This document shows, piece after piece, positions 24,333 through 32,128 of a DNA stretch of 64,000 nt (position 1 is the first letter of the stretch; each line of letters opens with the position of its first letter). The notes below the pieces were generated by a model that searched no databases, was not told the DNA's origin, and worked only from the letters and a program-made list of their open reading frames with translations. The DNA comes from Nocardia jejuensis NBRC 103114 (GTDB lineage: Bacteria; Actinomycetota; Actinomycetes; Mycobacteriales; Mycobacteriaceae), in NCBI RefSeq assembly GCF_001613145.1, contig NZ_BDBU01000016.1, forward strand, positions 186,001 to 250,000. The letters are read 5' to 3'. The translations under genes were made by a program, and so were the position numbers.

Positions 24333-26312
24333 ATGACACAGATTCTGCCTGAAGACCCTCTCCCGCAATGGGTTCCGACACCACAGTCGATCGCCGATGC
24401 CCGCATCACCGTCTTCGCGCGGTTCCTGGAAAACCGCTACGAGGTACGCACGCACGGCTACCAGCAACTGTGGCAGTGGTCTATCGACGATATCCCCACG
24501 TTCTGGCATGCGATCTGGACCTACTTCGACCTCGGGGACATTCCGGGGCCGGTCCAGAGCGGGCAGATGCCTGAGGTCTCGTGGTTTCCCGGTGCACAGC
24601 TGAACTACGTCGAGCAGGTCGCAGCACACGCGCGCGCCGACCGGCCCGCGATCATCGCAGTGTCCGAAGACGCCCCGGTGCGCGAGTACTCCTGGCAGGA
24701 ACTACTCACCCACACCGCAGCGTTCGCGCGGACATTACAGTCGCTGGGGGTGCAACGCGGGGACCGAGTCGTGGGCTATCTGCCCAACATCGCCGAGTCG
24801 GTGATCGCTTTTCTGGCCACGGCCAGTCTCGGCGCGATCTGGAGTGTGTGCGGGCAGGACGGGACCGGTTACGCCGCTGCCGCCCGGCTCGGGCAACTCG
24901 ACCCGGTCGTGTTGGTGACCGCGGATGGCTACCGGTTCGGCGGCAAGGAACACGACCGCCGCGCCGAGGTCCGTACCCTGCGCGCCGCGCTGCCGACCGT
25001 GCGCGGCACGCTCGCGGTCGCCCGGCTGGGCCAAGCGATACCCGAGACATTGAGCTGGCAGGAGGCGGTCGCCTCGAGTGCGGGTACTGCACTCGACATC
25101 GAGCCGGTCGCCTTCGATCATCCGCTGTGGGTGCTGTTCTCCTCGGGGACCACCGGCAAGCCCAAGGGCATCGTCCACGGCCACGGTGGTGTAGTCCTGG
25201 AACACCTCAAAGCCCTTGCCCTGCAGTCCGATATCGGGCCCGAGGACACCTTCTGGTGGTACACCAACCCTAGTTGGATGATGTGGAACTATCAGATCGC
25301 GGGCTTGCTGGTGGGCGCGACCATCGTCTGCTACGACGGCAGCCCCACTCACCCCGGCCCCGATGCGATGTTCGCGCGAGCGAGCGACCTGAGATGTACC
25401 GTGCTCGGGACCAGCCCCGGCTACGTGCTGGCCTGCAAGAAAGCCGGCGCTGCGCCCGCGCGCGACCACGATCTGTCGGCGGTACGGCTGATCGGCGTCA
25501 CCGGGGCACCGCTGCCGGCTTCCTCGGAGATGTGGCTGCGTGAGACTGTCGGCGGCGGTATCGCGATCTCGTCCATCAGCGGCGGAACCGACATCGTGTC
25601 TGCCTTCGCGGGCGGGGTGAGCACCGTCGCTGCCCGGCCCGGTGAGTTGTCCGCTCCCTACCTCGGGGTGGCCTTGGACGCGTTCGATGCCCGAGGGGCA
25701 TCGCTGCGAGGCGAAGTCGGTGAGTTGGTCGTCACCGCCGCGATGCCCTCGATGCCGCTCTCGTTCTGGAGCGACCCGGACCACAACCGTTACCGGGCAA
25801 CCTATTTCGACGCCTATCCCGGGATATGGCGTCACGGGGATTGGGTCACGATCACCGAGCACAACAGCATCGTCGTCCACGGCCGATCGGATGCCACGCT
25901 CAACCGCAACGGAGTGCGCATGGGCAGCGCCGATATATATCAAGTCGTCGAGGCCCTCCCCGAGGTCTCCGAAGCGCTCGTTGTCGGTGTGGAACAACCT
26001 GACGGTGGCTATTGGATGCCGTTGTACGTCGTACCCGCCACCGGGATCAAACTCACCGACGAGGTGCGAGATCGGATCACTACCGCCATTCGAACGACCC
26101 TGTCTCCGCGCCATGTCCCCGACGAGATCATCGAGGCACCCGCGATCCCCCACACCCGCAGTGGAAAGAAGCTCGAGATCCCGATCAAACGGCTCCTACA
26201 GGGCGCCGAGCTCGATCAGATCGTCGATCCCGCCGCGGTGGACGATCCGAGCCATCTCGCCTGGTTCGCTTCCCGCAACTCTTCCTCTACCGACCCTGGC
26301 GAACCCTCGTGA
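24333..26312 (+). CDS. Acetoacetyl-CoA synthetase
   Basis: 659 residues, right for AACS (about 650). ATG 24333 is preferred over ATG 24321 because AAGGA lies at a suitable distance only from the former. AMP-binding motif LFSSGTTGKPKGIVHGHGG, N-terminal FENR-like LENRYEVRTHGYQQLWQWSID and the block FWWYTNPSWMMWNYQIAGLL are typical of acetoacetate:CoA ligases, as is the C-terminal ETHSNIV-like region GRSDATLNRNGVRMGSADIYQVV and PHTRSGKKLEIPIKRLL with the catalytic Lys. It turns acetoacetate, ATP and CoA into acetoacetyl-CoA, linking the operon to central metabolism. Confidence 0.92.
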   Translation: MTQILPEDPLPQWVPTPQSIADARITVFARFLENRYEVRTHGYQQLWQWSIDDIPTFWHAIWTYFDLGDIPGPVQSGQMPEVSWFPGAQLNYVEQVAAHARADRPAIIAVSEDAPVREYSWQELLTHTAAFARTLQSLGVQRGDRVVGYLPNIAESVIAFLATASLGAIWSVCGQDGTGYAAAARLGQLDPVVLVTADGYRFGGKEHDRRAEVRTLRAALPTVRGTLAVARLGQAIPETLSWQEAVASSAGTALDIEPVAFDHPLWVLFSSGTTGKPKGIVHGHGGVVLEHLKALALQSDIGPEDTFWWYTNPSWMMWNYQIAGLLVGATIVCYDGSPTHPGPDAMFARASDLRCTVLGTSPGYVLACKKAGAAPARDHDLSAVRLIGVTGAPLPASSEMWLRETVGGGIAISSISGGTDIVSAFAGGVSTVAARPGELSAPYLGVALDAFDARGASLRGEVGELVVTAAMPSMPLSFWSDPDHNRYRATYFDAYPGIWRHGDWVTITEHNSIVVHGRSDATLNRNGVRMGSADIYQVVEALPEVSEALVVGVEQPDGGYWMPLYVVPATGIKLTDEVRDRITTAIRTTLSPRHVPDEIIEAPAIPHTRSGKKLEIPIKRLLQGAELDQIVDPAAVDDPSHLAWFASRNSSSTDPGEPS

Positions 26313-26430
26313 CCTGCAGCAGCACAACACCACACGGGGTGTGCCGGACTGAGCGAATCTGAACGAAGACAACGGGCGAAGTGAACAGCTGCAGGCCGAA
26401 TGCATGATCGTGTTCTCGAATTCTCCGCCG

Positions 26431-27270
26431 TCAGATCCCTGCGGCGCGCACCAGGGAATCGGTCAGGCGTGGCGAGATCGCCGAGATCAGTCGAAGAGCC
26501 GCGGCGTAGCTGGGGTACAACTCGACAGGGCGTTCTGCGATGGCGGTGAGCACCCAGCGCGCGGCCTGCTCGGGGGTCAGGGCGGCCTGGGTGTCGTAGT
26601 CACCGGTGGGGCTGATCATGGGGGTGCGCACAAGCGGGAATCCGAGGGTGGTGACGGCGATCGGGGTGTCGTGGCATTCGGCGCCGAGGCTGCGGGAGAA
26701 GGCGGCGAGGGCAGCCTTGGAGGCATGGTAGGCGCTGAACTTGGGCATCACACCTGCGGTGGTGCCCCAGGTGCCGACGTTGATGATGTGGCCGCGGCCG
26801 GCCAGGCGCAGGGTCGGTAGAAGGGCCAGGGTGAGCCGGACCGGGCCGAAGTAGTTGACCGCCATGGTGCGCTCGTAGTCGTGGGCGCGATCGACGGCAT
26901 CGAGAGCGGCTCGGCGGATGGAACGGCCGGCGTTGTTGATCACGATGTCGGGCGCGCCGAAGCGCTCGACCACCGTGGCGGCGAGGTGTGAGATCTGATC
27001 GGGATCGGTCAGATCGCAGGACAGCGGGTGCGCGGTGCCGCCGGCGTCGGTTATCGCGGTGCATGTGCGGGCGAGGCGGTCATGGTCGCGCGCTACTGCG
27101 ACGATGGTGGCACCTCGTTCGGCCAGCATGTGCGCGCTCGCTTCGCCGATGCCGGAGGAAGCTCCGGTCAGGATCACGGTCTTGCCGTGCAGGTTTGTCG
27201 ATGGCGTGCGGGTGAGGCCGCGTAGCGAGGGCGCGGGGTTGAGCAGGGCGGTGATCAGGGGATTGTTCAT
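26431..27270 (-). CDS. Short-chain dehydrogenase/reductase
   Basis: 279 residues from ATG 27270. Cofactor motif TVILTGASSGIGEASAHMLAERG (TGxxxGIG), NNAG motif in DIVINNAGRS, catalytic Tyr-Lys in FSAYHASKAALAAFSRSLGAE with the Ser position replaced by the preceding VGTWG strand end. The RDHDRLAR after strand 2 (ARD) suggests NADP(H). The C-terminus (LRLISAISPRLTDSLVRAAG) resembles long-tailed SDRs often fused to or paired with acyl-CoA ligases. It is divergent from the TetR gene at 27400 and shares its operator. Confidence 0.88.
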   Translation of the reverse strand: MNNPLITALLNPAPSLRGLTRTPSTNLHGKTVILTGASSGIGEASAHMLAERGATIVAVARDHDRLARTCTAITDAGGTAHPLSCDLTDPDQISHLAATVVERFGAPDIVINNAGRSIRRAALDAVDRAHDYERTMAVNYFGPVRLTLALLPTLRLAGRGHIINVGTWGTTAGVMPKFSAYHASKAALAAFSRSLGAECHDTPIAVTTLGFPLVRTPMISPTGDYDTQAALTPEQAARWVLTAIAERPVELYPSYAAALRLISAISPRLTDSLVRAAGI

Positions 27271-27328
27271 GTGGCACCTGTCGGGTGTGATGCTCGGTGA
27301 ACGGGGTGACCGTGATGGTAACCTCGCT

Positions 27329-27363
27329 AATTGACCAATCGGTAAATTACTTCCAGTGCAATT
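27329..27363. promoter_or_regulatory. TetR operator between SDR and tetR genes
   Basis: Outer arms AATTG (27329) and CAATT (27359) and inner arms GTAA-a-TTAC (27342-27350) share one centre at 27346. TTGACCAATCGGTAAATTAC matches the site at 28060 in 17 of 20 positions. Confidence 0.65.
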
Positions 27364-27399
27364 CAGTGTCAAAACGACCGGACACCGGGAAGGAGCGCG

Positions 27400-28017
27400 A
27401 TGGCGGGCGCGACGCGAGCAAGGACGAACACGGCGGGAAGCAAGGGAGTCCCCCGCGCCGAGCGGGAGGCACAGATCCTCGACGTGGCAGCTGCCGAAAT
27501 CGCGCGAGTAGGGTACGCGGGCCTGTCACTGGCCGTGGTGGCCACCACGGCCGGGGTCTCGAAACCGCTGGTGTACAGCTACTTCGGCACCAAGGATGGC
27601 CTGTATCTGGCATGCCAGCACCGGGCTGCGGCGGTGCTCGGCGACGCCATCGACGAGGCCCTCGATGGTGCGCCCTCGACCCTGGAAATGGCCCAGCGCA
27701 CGCTCGACGCGATCTTCACCGCGCTGCGCCCGCGGCCGCACGACTGGAAAGTCGTGTTCGATGCTTCACATCCGACCGAGGGGCCGGTGTTCGAGGCCGC
27801 GCATGATGCTCGTGCCCGCATCGCCGAGCAGGCCTCGCGCGGTGTATCCGCGTTCCTCGATGACCGTGGCCTATTCGATCCCGCGGATCGCTCCGCGCTG
27901 ACCGCGGCATGGACCGGGGTGGTCTCCGCGCTGGTCGCCTGGTGGCTGGCTCATCCCGAGCAGAGCGCTGAGGCGATGACGGCGCGAAGCCATCGCCTCA
28001 TCGCCACACTGACCTGA
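27400..28017 (+). CDS. TetR-family regulator of the SDR and hydroxylase genes
   Basis: 205 residues. HTH at residues 22-68: REAQILDVAAAEIARVGYAGLSLAVVATTAGVSKPLVYSYFGTKDGLYLAC. The C-terminal domain is ordinary in length and ends SHRLIATLT. Divergent from the SDR gene and followed by the hydroxylase operon. The same unusual 20-bp motif stands before its own start and before the hydroxylase gene, so autorepression and control of both flanking transcription units is the simplest reading. Confidence 0.9.
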   Translation: MAGATRARTNTAGSKGVPRAEREAQILDVAAAEIARVGYAGLSLAVVATTAGVSKPLVYSYFGTKDGLYLACQHRAAAVLGDAIDEALDGAPSTLEMAQRTLDAIFTALRPRPHDWKVVFDASHPTEGPVFEAAHDARARIAEQASRGVSAFLDDRGLFDPADRSALTAAWTGVVSALVAWWLAHPEQSAEAMTARSHRLIATLT

Positions 28018-28056
28018 GTCGTCTATTCCGGGCCGCGTGAGCGCACCATTGACCCC

Positions 28057-28093
28057 GAATTGACTAATTGGTAACTTACGATTTAGTCAATTC
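28057..28093 (+). promoter_or_regulatory. Nested-dyad TetR operator before the hydroxylase operon
   Basis: GAATTGACTAA (28057-28067) and TTAGTCAATTC (28083-28093) are perfect 11-bp arms; between them GTAA-c-TTAC (28071-28079) is centred on the same base, 28075. The site ends 11 nt before ATG 28105 and overlaps the expected promoter and leader. Confidence 0.75.
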
Positions 28094-28104
28094 AAGGAGG
28101 CTCG

Positions 28105-29001
28105 ATGCTGTCGAACGTCTGGCATCAGATCAACGTTCCGCTGCTCTACGCGGTGCCGGTGTTCATCCTGTCGGTCGCGGTCGAGGCATTCTCACTGCGC
28201 GATCACGACCACGAGAAGACGACCGGATACCTGGCCAAGGACACCCGCACCAGCTTGAGCATGGGCGTCGGGTCGCTCGTCTCATCGCTGATATTCAAGC
28301 TGGCGACACTCGTGGTGTTCGTCTTCCTCTGGGAGTACGTGGCGCCGTGGCACATCCCCACCGACACCTGGTGGAGCTGGCTGCTACTGATGGTCGTCGT
28401 CGACTTCGCCTGGTACTGCAACCACCTTTTCTCGCACCGCGTCCGCCTGGGTTGGGCCGCACACCAAGCGCATCACTCGAGCGAATATTTCAACTTCGGC
28501 ACCGCGCTGCGGCAGAAGTGGAATCCCTGGTCCGAGGCCATCTTCTGGGCCCCGCTGCCGCTGCTGGGCTTCGCGCCCTGGACGATCTACGTCGCCTTCA
28601 TGGTGAACCTGATCTACCAGTTCTTCACTCACACCGAAACAATCGGTAAGCTCCCTCGTCCGATCGAGTACACCTTCAACACCCCCTCGCATCACCGCGT
28701 ACATCACGGCAGCGACACGCTGTACCTGGACAAGAACTACGGCGGCATCCTGATCATCTGGGACCGCATGTTCGGCACCTTCCAGCAGGAGCTGCACCGG
28801 CCGACCTACGGGCTCACCACCCCAATCGGGACCTACAACCTGATCACCCTGCAGTACGGCGAATTCGCGAAGATCGCGCGGGACGTGCGCGGTGCCCGCA
28901 CGCTGCGCGACAAGCTCGGATATATCTTCGCCCCGCCGGGCTGGCAGCCCGCGAAGGCCCGCGAAGCCGCCCCGCGGCCCGAACCCGCGGTGAACGGGTG
29001 A
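28105..29001 (+). CDS. Sterol desaturase / fatty acid hydroxylase superfamily membrane protein
   Basis: 298 residues, ATG 28105 after AAGGAGG. The eight-His diiron cluster is present as HLFSHR (HxxxH), HQAHHSSEYFN (HxxHH), and HTETIGK / TPSHHRVHHGSD (HxxHH), set between four membrane segments (about residues 12-30, 52-82, 92-110 and 150-180). Such enzymes hydroxylate or desaturate alkyl chains or sterols at the membrane with O2. The C-terminal 60 residues are cytoplasmic and Pro/Ala-rich. DoxX follows with a GTGA overlap. Substrate unknown. Confidence 0.92.
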   Translation: MLSNVWHQINVPLLYAVPVFILSVAVEAFSLRDHDHEKTTGYLAKDTRTSLSMGVGSLVSSLIFKLATLVVFVFLWEYVAPWHIPTDTWWSWLLLMVVVDFAWYCNHLFSHRVRLGWAAHQAHHSSEYFNFGTALRQKWNPWSEAIFWAPLPLLGFAPWTIYVAFMVNLIYQFFTHTETIGKLPRPIEYTFNTPSHHRVHHGSDTLYLDKNYGGILIIWDRMFGTFQQELHRPTYGLTTPIGTYNLITLQYGEFAKIARDVRGARTLRDKLGYIFAPPGWQPAKAREAAPRPEPAVNG

Positions 29002-29498
29002 ACGGAGTCGACACGGCCGCGGCGCTGCTGCGCCTGGTGTTGGGCACGGTCATGCTCGTACACGGACTGGGCCATGCCTTCTCCGGCGGCAAGCTCGCCG
29101 GCACCGCTCGCTGGTTCGACAGCATCGGGCTACGACCGGGCAAGGTCCACGCGCTGGCGGCGACGGTCACCGAGACCGGAGCGGGAATCCTGCTGCTGCT
29201 CGGCGCGGCCACACCGCTGGCCGCGTCCGCCGTGGTCGCCACCATGGCCGTCGCGCTGATCACCAGCCACCGCGGCAATGGGTTCTTCATCTACAACCCT
29301 GGCCAGGGTTGGGAATACGTTGCCGTGCTAGCCGTTGCCGCACTGGCCCTCGCCGCGTTGGGACCCGGACGCTGGTCGGTAGATCACGTGCTCGGGATCC
29401 ATCCCGCTGCGGGTACAGCCCTGGCGATCACCACCGGAACCGGAATCGGCTGTGCCGCACTGCTGCTCGCCACTGCGTGGCGCCCGCGGCACGCATAG
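28998..29498 (+). CDS. DoxX family membrane protein
   Basis: 166 residues from GTG 28998, overlapping the hydroxylase stop. Four hydrophobic helices: residues 5-25 (with MLVHGLGHAFSGGK), 50-72, 78-92 and 103-120, plus a fifth near 138-158. The first helix plus LVHGLGHAF and HRGNGFFIYNPGQGWEY is the DoxX pattern. DoxX proteins are small membrane partners of quinone or thiol redox systems; here it probably supports or sits with the diiron hydroxylase. Confidence 0.88.
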   Translation: MNGVDTAAALLRLVLGTVMLVHGLGHAFSGGKLAGTARWFDSIGLRPGKVHALAATVTETGAGILLLLGAATPLAASAVVATMAVALITSHRGNGFFIYNPGQGWEYVAVLAVAALALAALGPGRWSVDHVLGIHPAAGTALAITTGTGIGCAALLLATAWRPRHA

Positions 29499-29603
29499 CC
29501 GACGCCAACGCCAACGCTCTCAGCGGGCACTCCCGACCGCACACAGGCGGATCCCGCGCCTGCGTGACCGGACGCGGCGCACCGGAACCACCGAAAGGAC
29601 AGT

Positions 29604-29687
29604 ATGCGAACTCCCTATTTGGAGCCGACGCGATCGCCCGTCCCGGGCACCGCCCGCCACTCCGGGCCGCGCGGAGGCGGGCAATGA
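29604..29687 (+). CDS. Possible 27-residue leader ORF before the DUF4345 gene
   Basis: ATG 29604 has GAAAGGA at a good distance and its frame stops at TGA 29685-29687, overlapping the next start as ATGA. The peptide MRTPYLEPTRSPVPG... is Pro/Arg-rich with no known motif. The spacing and overlap fit translational coupling, but a chance ORF is equally possible. Confidence 0.3.
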   Translation: MRTPYLEPTRSPVPGTARHSGPRGGGQ

Positions 29688-30112
29688 CACGCCCGGACGT
29701 CGAGGCCAGCCCGAACGCTCTGCCGGACATTCTCATTCGTGTCTACCTCACGCTGGCCACCATCGCTTTCGCTGCGCTCGGACTGAAGGGGATCATCGTC
29801 CCCGGCCCGGCGGTGTCAGCAGTGGGCCTGCACGCCGAGGCCGTCACCGGCCTCAACGAGGCTCGTGCCACCTACGGCGGCCTGCACCTGGCCTTCGCGG
29901 CTGTCTTCGCGCTGGGCCTGCACCGGTCGGCAGTGCGAATACCGGCCCTGTGTCTGGGAGCTGTCGTGTGCGGGGGTTTAGCGTTCGGGCGCGTGGTGAG
30001 CCTGTTCGCGGATGGTTGGCCCAACACGACGATGCTTGGATGGTTGACCCTCGAGATCGCCGCCACCCTGATCGCAGCCTGGTCGCTGCGAAAGATCAGC
30101 CGACGCGGATAG
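29684..30112 (+). CDS. DUF4345-like four-helix membrane protein
   Basis: 142 residues from ATG 29684. Helices at about 17-37, 65-82, 90-105 and 115-133. The pattern LKGIIVPGPAVSAVGLHAEAVTGLNEARATYGGLHLAFAAVF matches the DUF4345 family (G-L-N-E-x-R-x-x-Y-G-G-x-x-x-x). Function unknown. Probably the last gene of the hydroxylase-DoxX operon, 185 nt after DoxX. Confidence 0.8.
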   Translation: MTRPDVEASPNALPDILIRVYLTLATIAFAALGLKGIIVPGPAVSAVGLHAEAVTGLNEARATYGGLHLAFAAVFALGLHRSAVRIPALCLGAVVCGGLAFGRVVSLFADGWPNTTMLGWLTLEIAATLIAAWSLRKISRRG

Positions 30113-30294
30113 GCGATCGTTCTCTCCACCGCTGCAACAGAGTTGAACAGTTGCCCACCTGAAACCACCCGCGCCATGCCGACCAATGCGATCAGATACT
30201 CGACTTACGGTGCGCTCCTTGGACAGCCGATCAGCGAATCCGTACTCCGGTTAAGTGGGCTACGTATTGACGCGGTCCGTCGTCTGAAGCACAC

Positions 30295-30336
30295 TGTGAT
30301 CGCTATCCGGACAGCACAGTCCGGATGGCGATCGCA
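30295..30336 (+). terminator. Long hairpin, probable terminator
   Basis: Arms 30298-30312 and 30319-30333 pair over 15 bp with one T-G wobble around the loop AGCACA; three further flanking pairs extend it to 18. It lies between the DUF4345 and LVIVD genes; the 180-bp distance from the stop is long for a terminator. Confidence 0.5.
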
Positions 30337-30449
30337 GGACAGGCTCGGCGCACTCATCCGTGCTGCCGGGAACCCCCGCCGCATCGTTGCCGAGTGATCG
30401 TTTGCCGAGTGATCGAAAGGTTCCCTCACCGTCGAGGGCAGGCCAACCT

Positions 30450-32015
30450 ATGACTACGTCCTTCACGATCAGAGCCCGGCGACTCGGCCTCCTGGGAGCC
30501 ACCCTGATCGCCCTGCTGCCCACCGGAATCGTTGCCGCGCAACCGGAGTCCGGTGGCACGGTGCGTCAGATCGGTGATCTCACCGATATCGCGGTGGGCC
30601 GTGCGGACTGCGGCCCCGGCTCGACTCCCGAACCGGGTCTGCAGGGCGACGTGCCCGCCGCCGAGCGGGACAGCGGCCGCAGCCGCGCCGGATACGGCTG
30701 CAACCTCACGCGGGTGGGCGGCTACAGCGGCCGCGGCGGCGGGATCGTGTCCGTCGGCTTCGATCACTGCGTCTACGTCGGCACGTTCTTCCCGGGCGAT
30801 CTGCTCGGCCCGGAGCAGGGCGTGCAGGTGCTCGACGTCGCCGATCCGGCGAACCCGGTCCTGACCGCCACTCTGAGTGAACCGGCCATGCTGGCGGGAA
30901 CCTGGGAGAGCCTGCGGGTCAACGAGACTCGCAAACTGCTGGTCGGCGCGGGCGCACCCGTGCTGACCGGAGCGGGCCTGATCTCGGTGTACGACCTGTC
31001 CGACTGCGCGCATCCGCGCCTGCTCAACCCGGGTCCCGGCACGAATCTGGCTCTGCCCGTGCCGATCACGGCGCACGAGGGCGGCTTCTCCCCGGACGGG
31101 AACACCTACTGGAGTTCGGGCGTCGCGCCCGGACTGGTCAGCGCCGTCGACCTCACCGATCCGTCGAATCCGCGGGTCATCTGGCAGAACGTGCCCGGAC
31201 TCTCGATGCACGGCATGGGGTTCAGCCCCGACGGCAATCTGATGTATCTGGCGAACAACCTCGGCGGACTGATGGTGCTGGACATCAGCGCGGTGCAGCG
31301 CCGCGACCCGAATCCCGTTGTGCGCCAGCTGTCTGACATCACCTGGACCGACGGCTGGGCCACCCAGCACAACGTTCCGGTGACCTATGACGGCGTGCCG
31401 TACGTGTTCAGCGTGAACGAGGCCGGGTCGGGTGGTGTGAAGGTCCTGGACGTCGCCGATCCGGCGGATCCGCGTCTGGTGAACACCATCAAGCTCGAGA
31501 TCGACCTGCCCGACAATCAGGACACCGCATTGGCTTCGGCGGCGGGTGGTTCGTTGTTCGCGTACGACGCGCACTACTGCGCGGCCGATCGGCCGGTGAA
31601 TCCCACCGCGCTGGCGTGCAGTTGGACCTCCTCGGGCATTCGAGTGTTCGACGTGCGCGATCCCGCCTCGATCCGGGAGATCGCCTACTTCAACCCGCCC
31701 GCGCGCACCGGGCAGAACACCGAGCTCTACAACTCGCCGCACGCGCTGGCCTCGGTCATCGGCCCGCCGCTGCTGGCCTCGCCCACGGTCGTGCAGGTCA
31801 TGCTGCAGGGCCGGTTCGATCCCGCGCAGGCCACCAGCGCCCGCTCCGGGATGCTCGCCCTCGGCGACCTGTCCACCGATTGGTGCTTCTCGCCGCCGGA
31901 GTGGCGCGGCAATCAACTCTGGACCACCTGCGCGGACAACGGATTCCTGGCGATGACCCTGTCCCCGACGGTCTACACCCCGCCCGCCGACCAGCGCTCC
32001 ACGATCGGCTCCTGA
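30450..32015 (+). CDS. Exported LVIVD-repeat beta-propeller-like protein
   Basis: 521 residues from ATG 30450. A Sec-type signal peptide covers residues 1-30 (RARRLGLLGATLIALLPTGIVAA, cleavage near AAQ). The mature part has repeated units with V-x-V-x-D-V-x-D-P-A-x-P (GVQVLDVADPANPVLT, GVKVLDVADPADPRLV, GIRVFDVRDPASIREI), the LVIVD signature of a surface beta-propeller. Several Cys suggest disulphides. It precedes a Tat-exported cholesterol-oxidase-like protein by 113 nt, so both may act outside the membrane together. Function not established. Confidence 0.85.
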   Translation: MTTSFTIRARRLGLLGATLIALLPTGIVAAQPESGGTVRQIGDLTDIAVGRADCGPGSTPEPGLQGDVPAAERDSGRSRAGYGCNLTRVGGYSGRGGGIVSVGFDHCVYVGTFFPGDLLGPEQGVQVLDVADPANPVLTATLSEPAMLAGTWESLRVNETRKLLVGAGAPVLTGAGLISVYDLSDCAHPRLLNPGPGTNLALPVPITAHEGGFSPDGNTYWSSGVAPGLVSAVDLTDPSNPRVIWQNVPGLSMHGMGFSPDGNLMYLANNLGGLMVLDISAVQRRDPNPVVRQLSDITWTDGWATQHNVPVTYDGVPYVFSVNEAGSGGVKVLDVADPADPRLVNTIKLEIDLPDNQDTALASAAGGSLFAYDAHYCAADRPVNPTALACSWTSSGIRVFDVRDPASIREIAYFNPPARTGQNTELYNSPHALASVIGPPLLASPTVVQVMLQGRFDPAQATSARSGMLALGDLSTDWCFSPPEWRGNQLWTTCADNGFLAMTLSPTVYTPPADQRSTIGS

Positions 32016-32128
32016 TCCCACGGGCCTCGCCCGAACCTCTTCCACCCCAGCGTGATTCGGGGCGTTGCCATCGCAGACCGGATGGCGCCGTCCCCGATCT
32101 CCGCTGCCCCCATCGACGAAGGTGTGCC

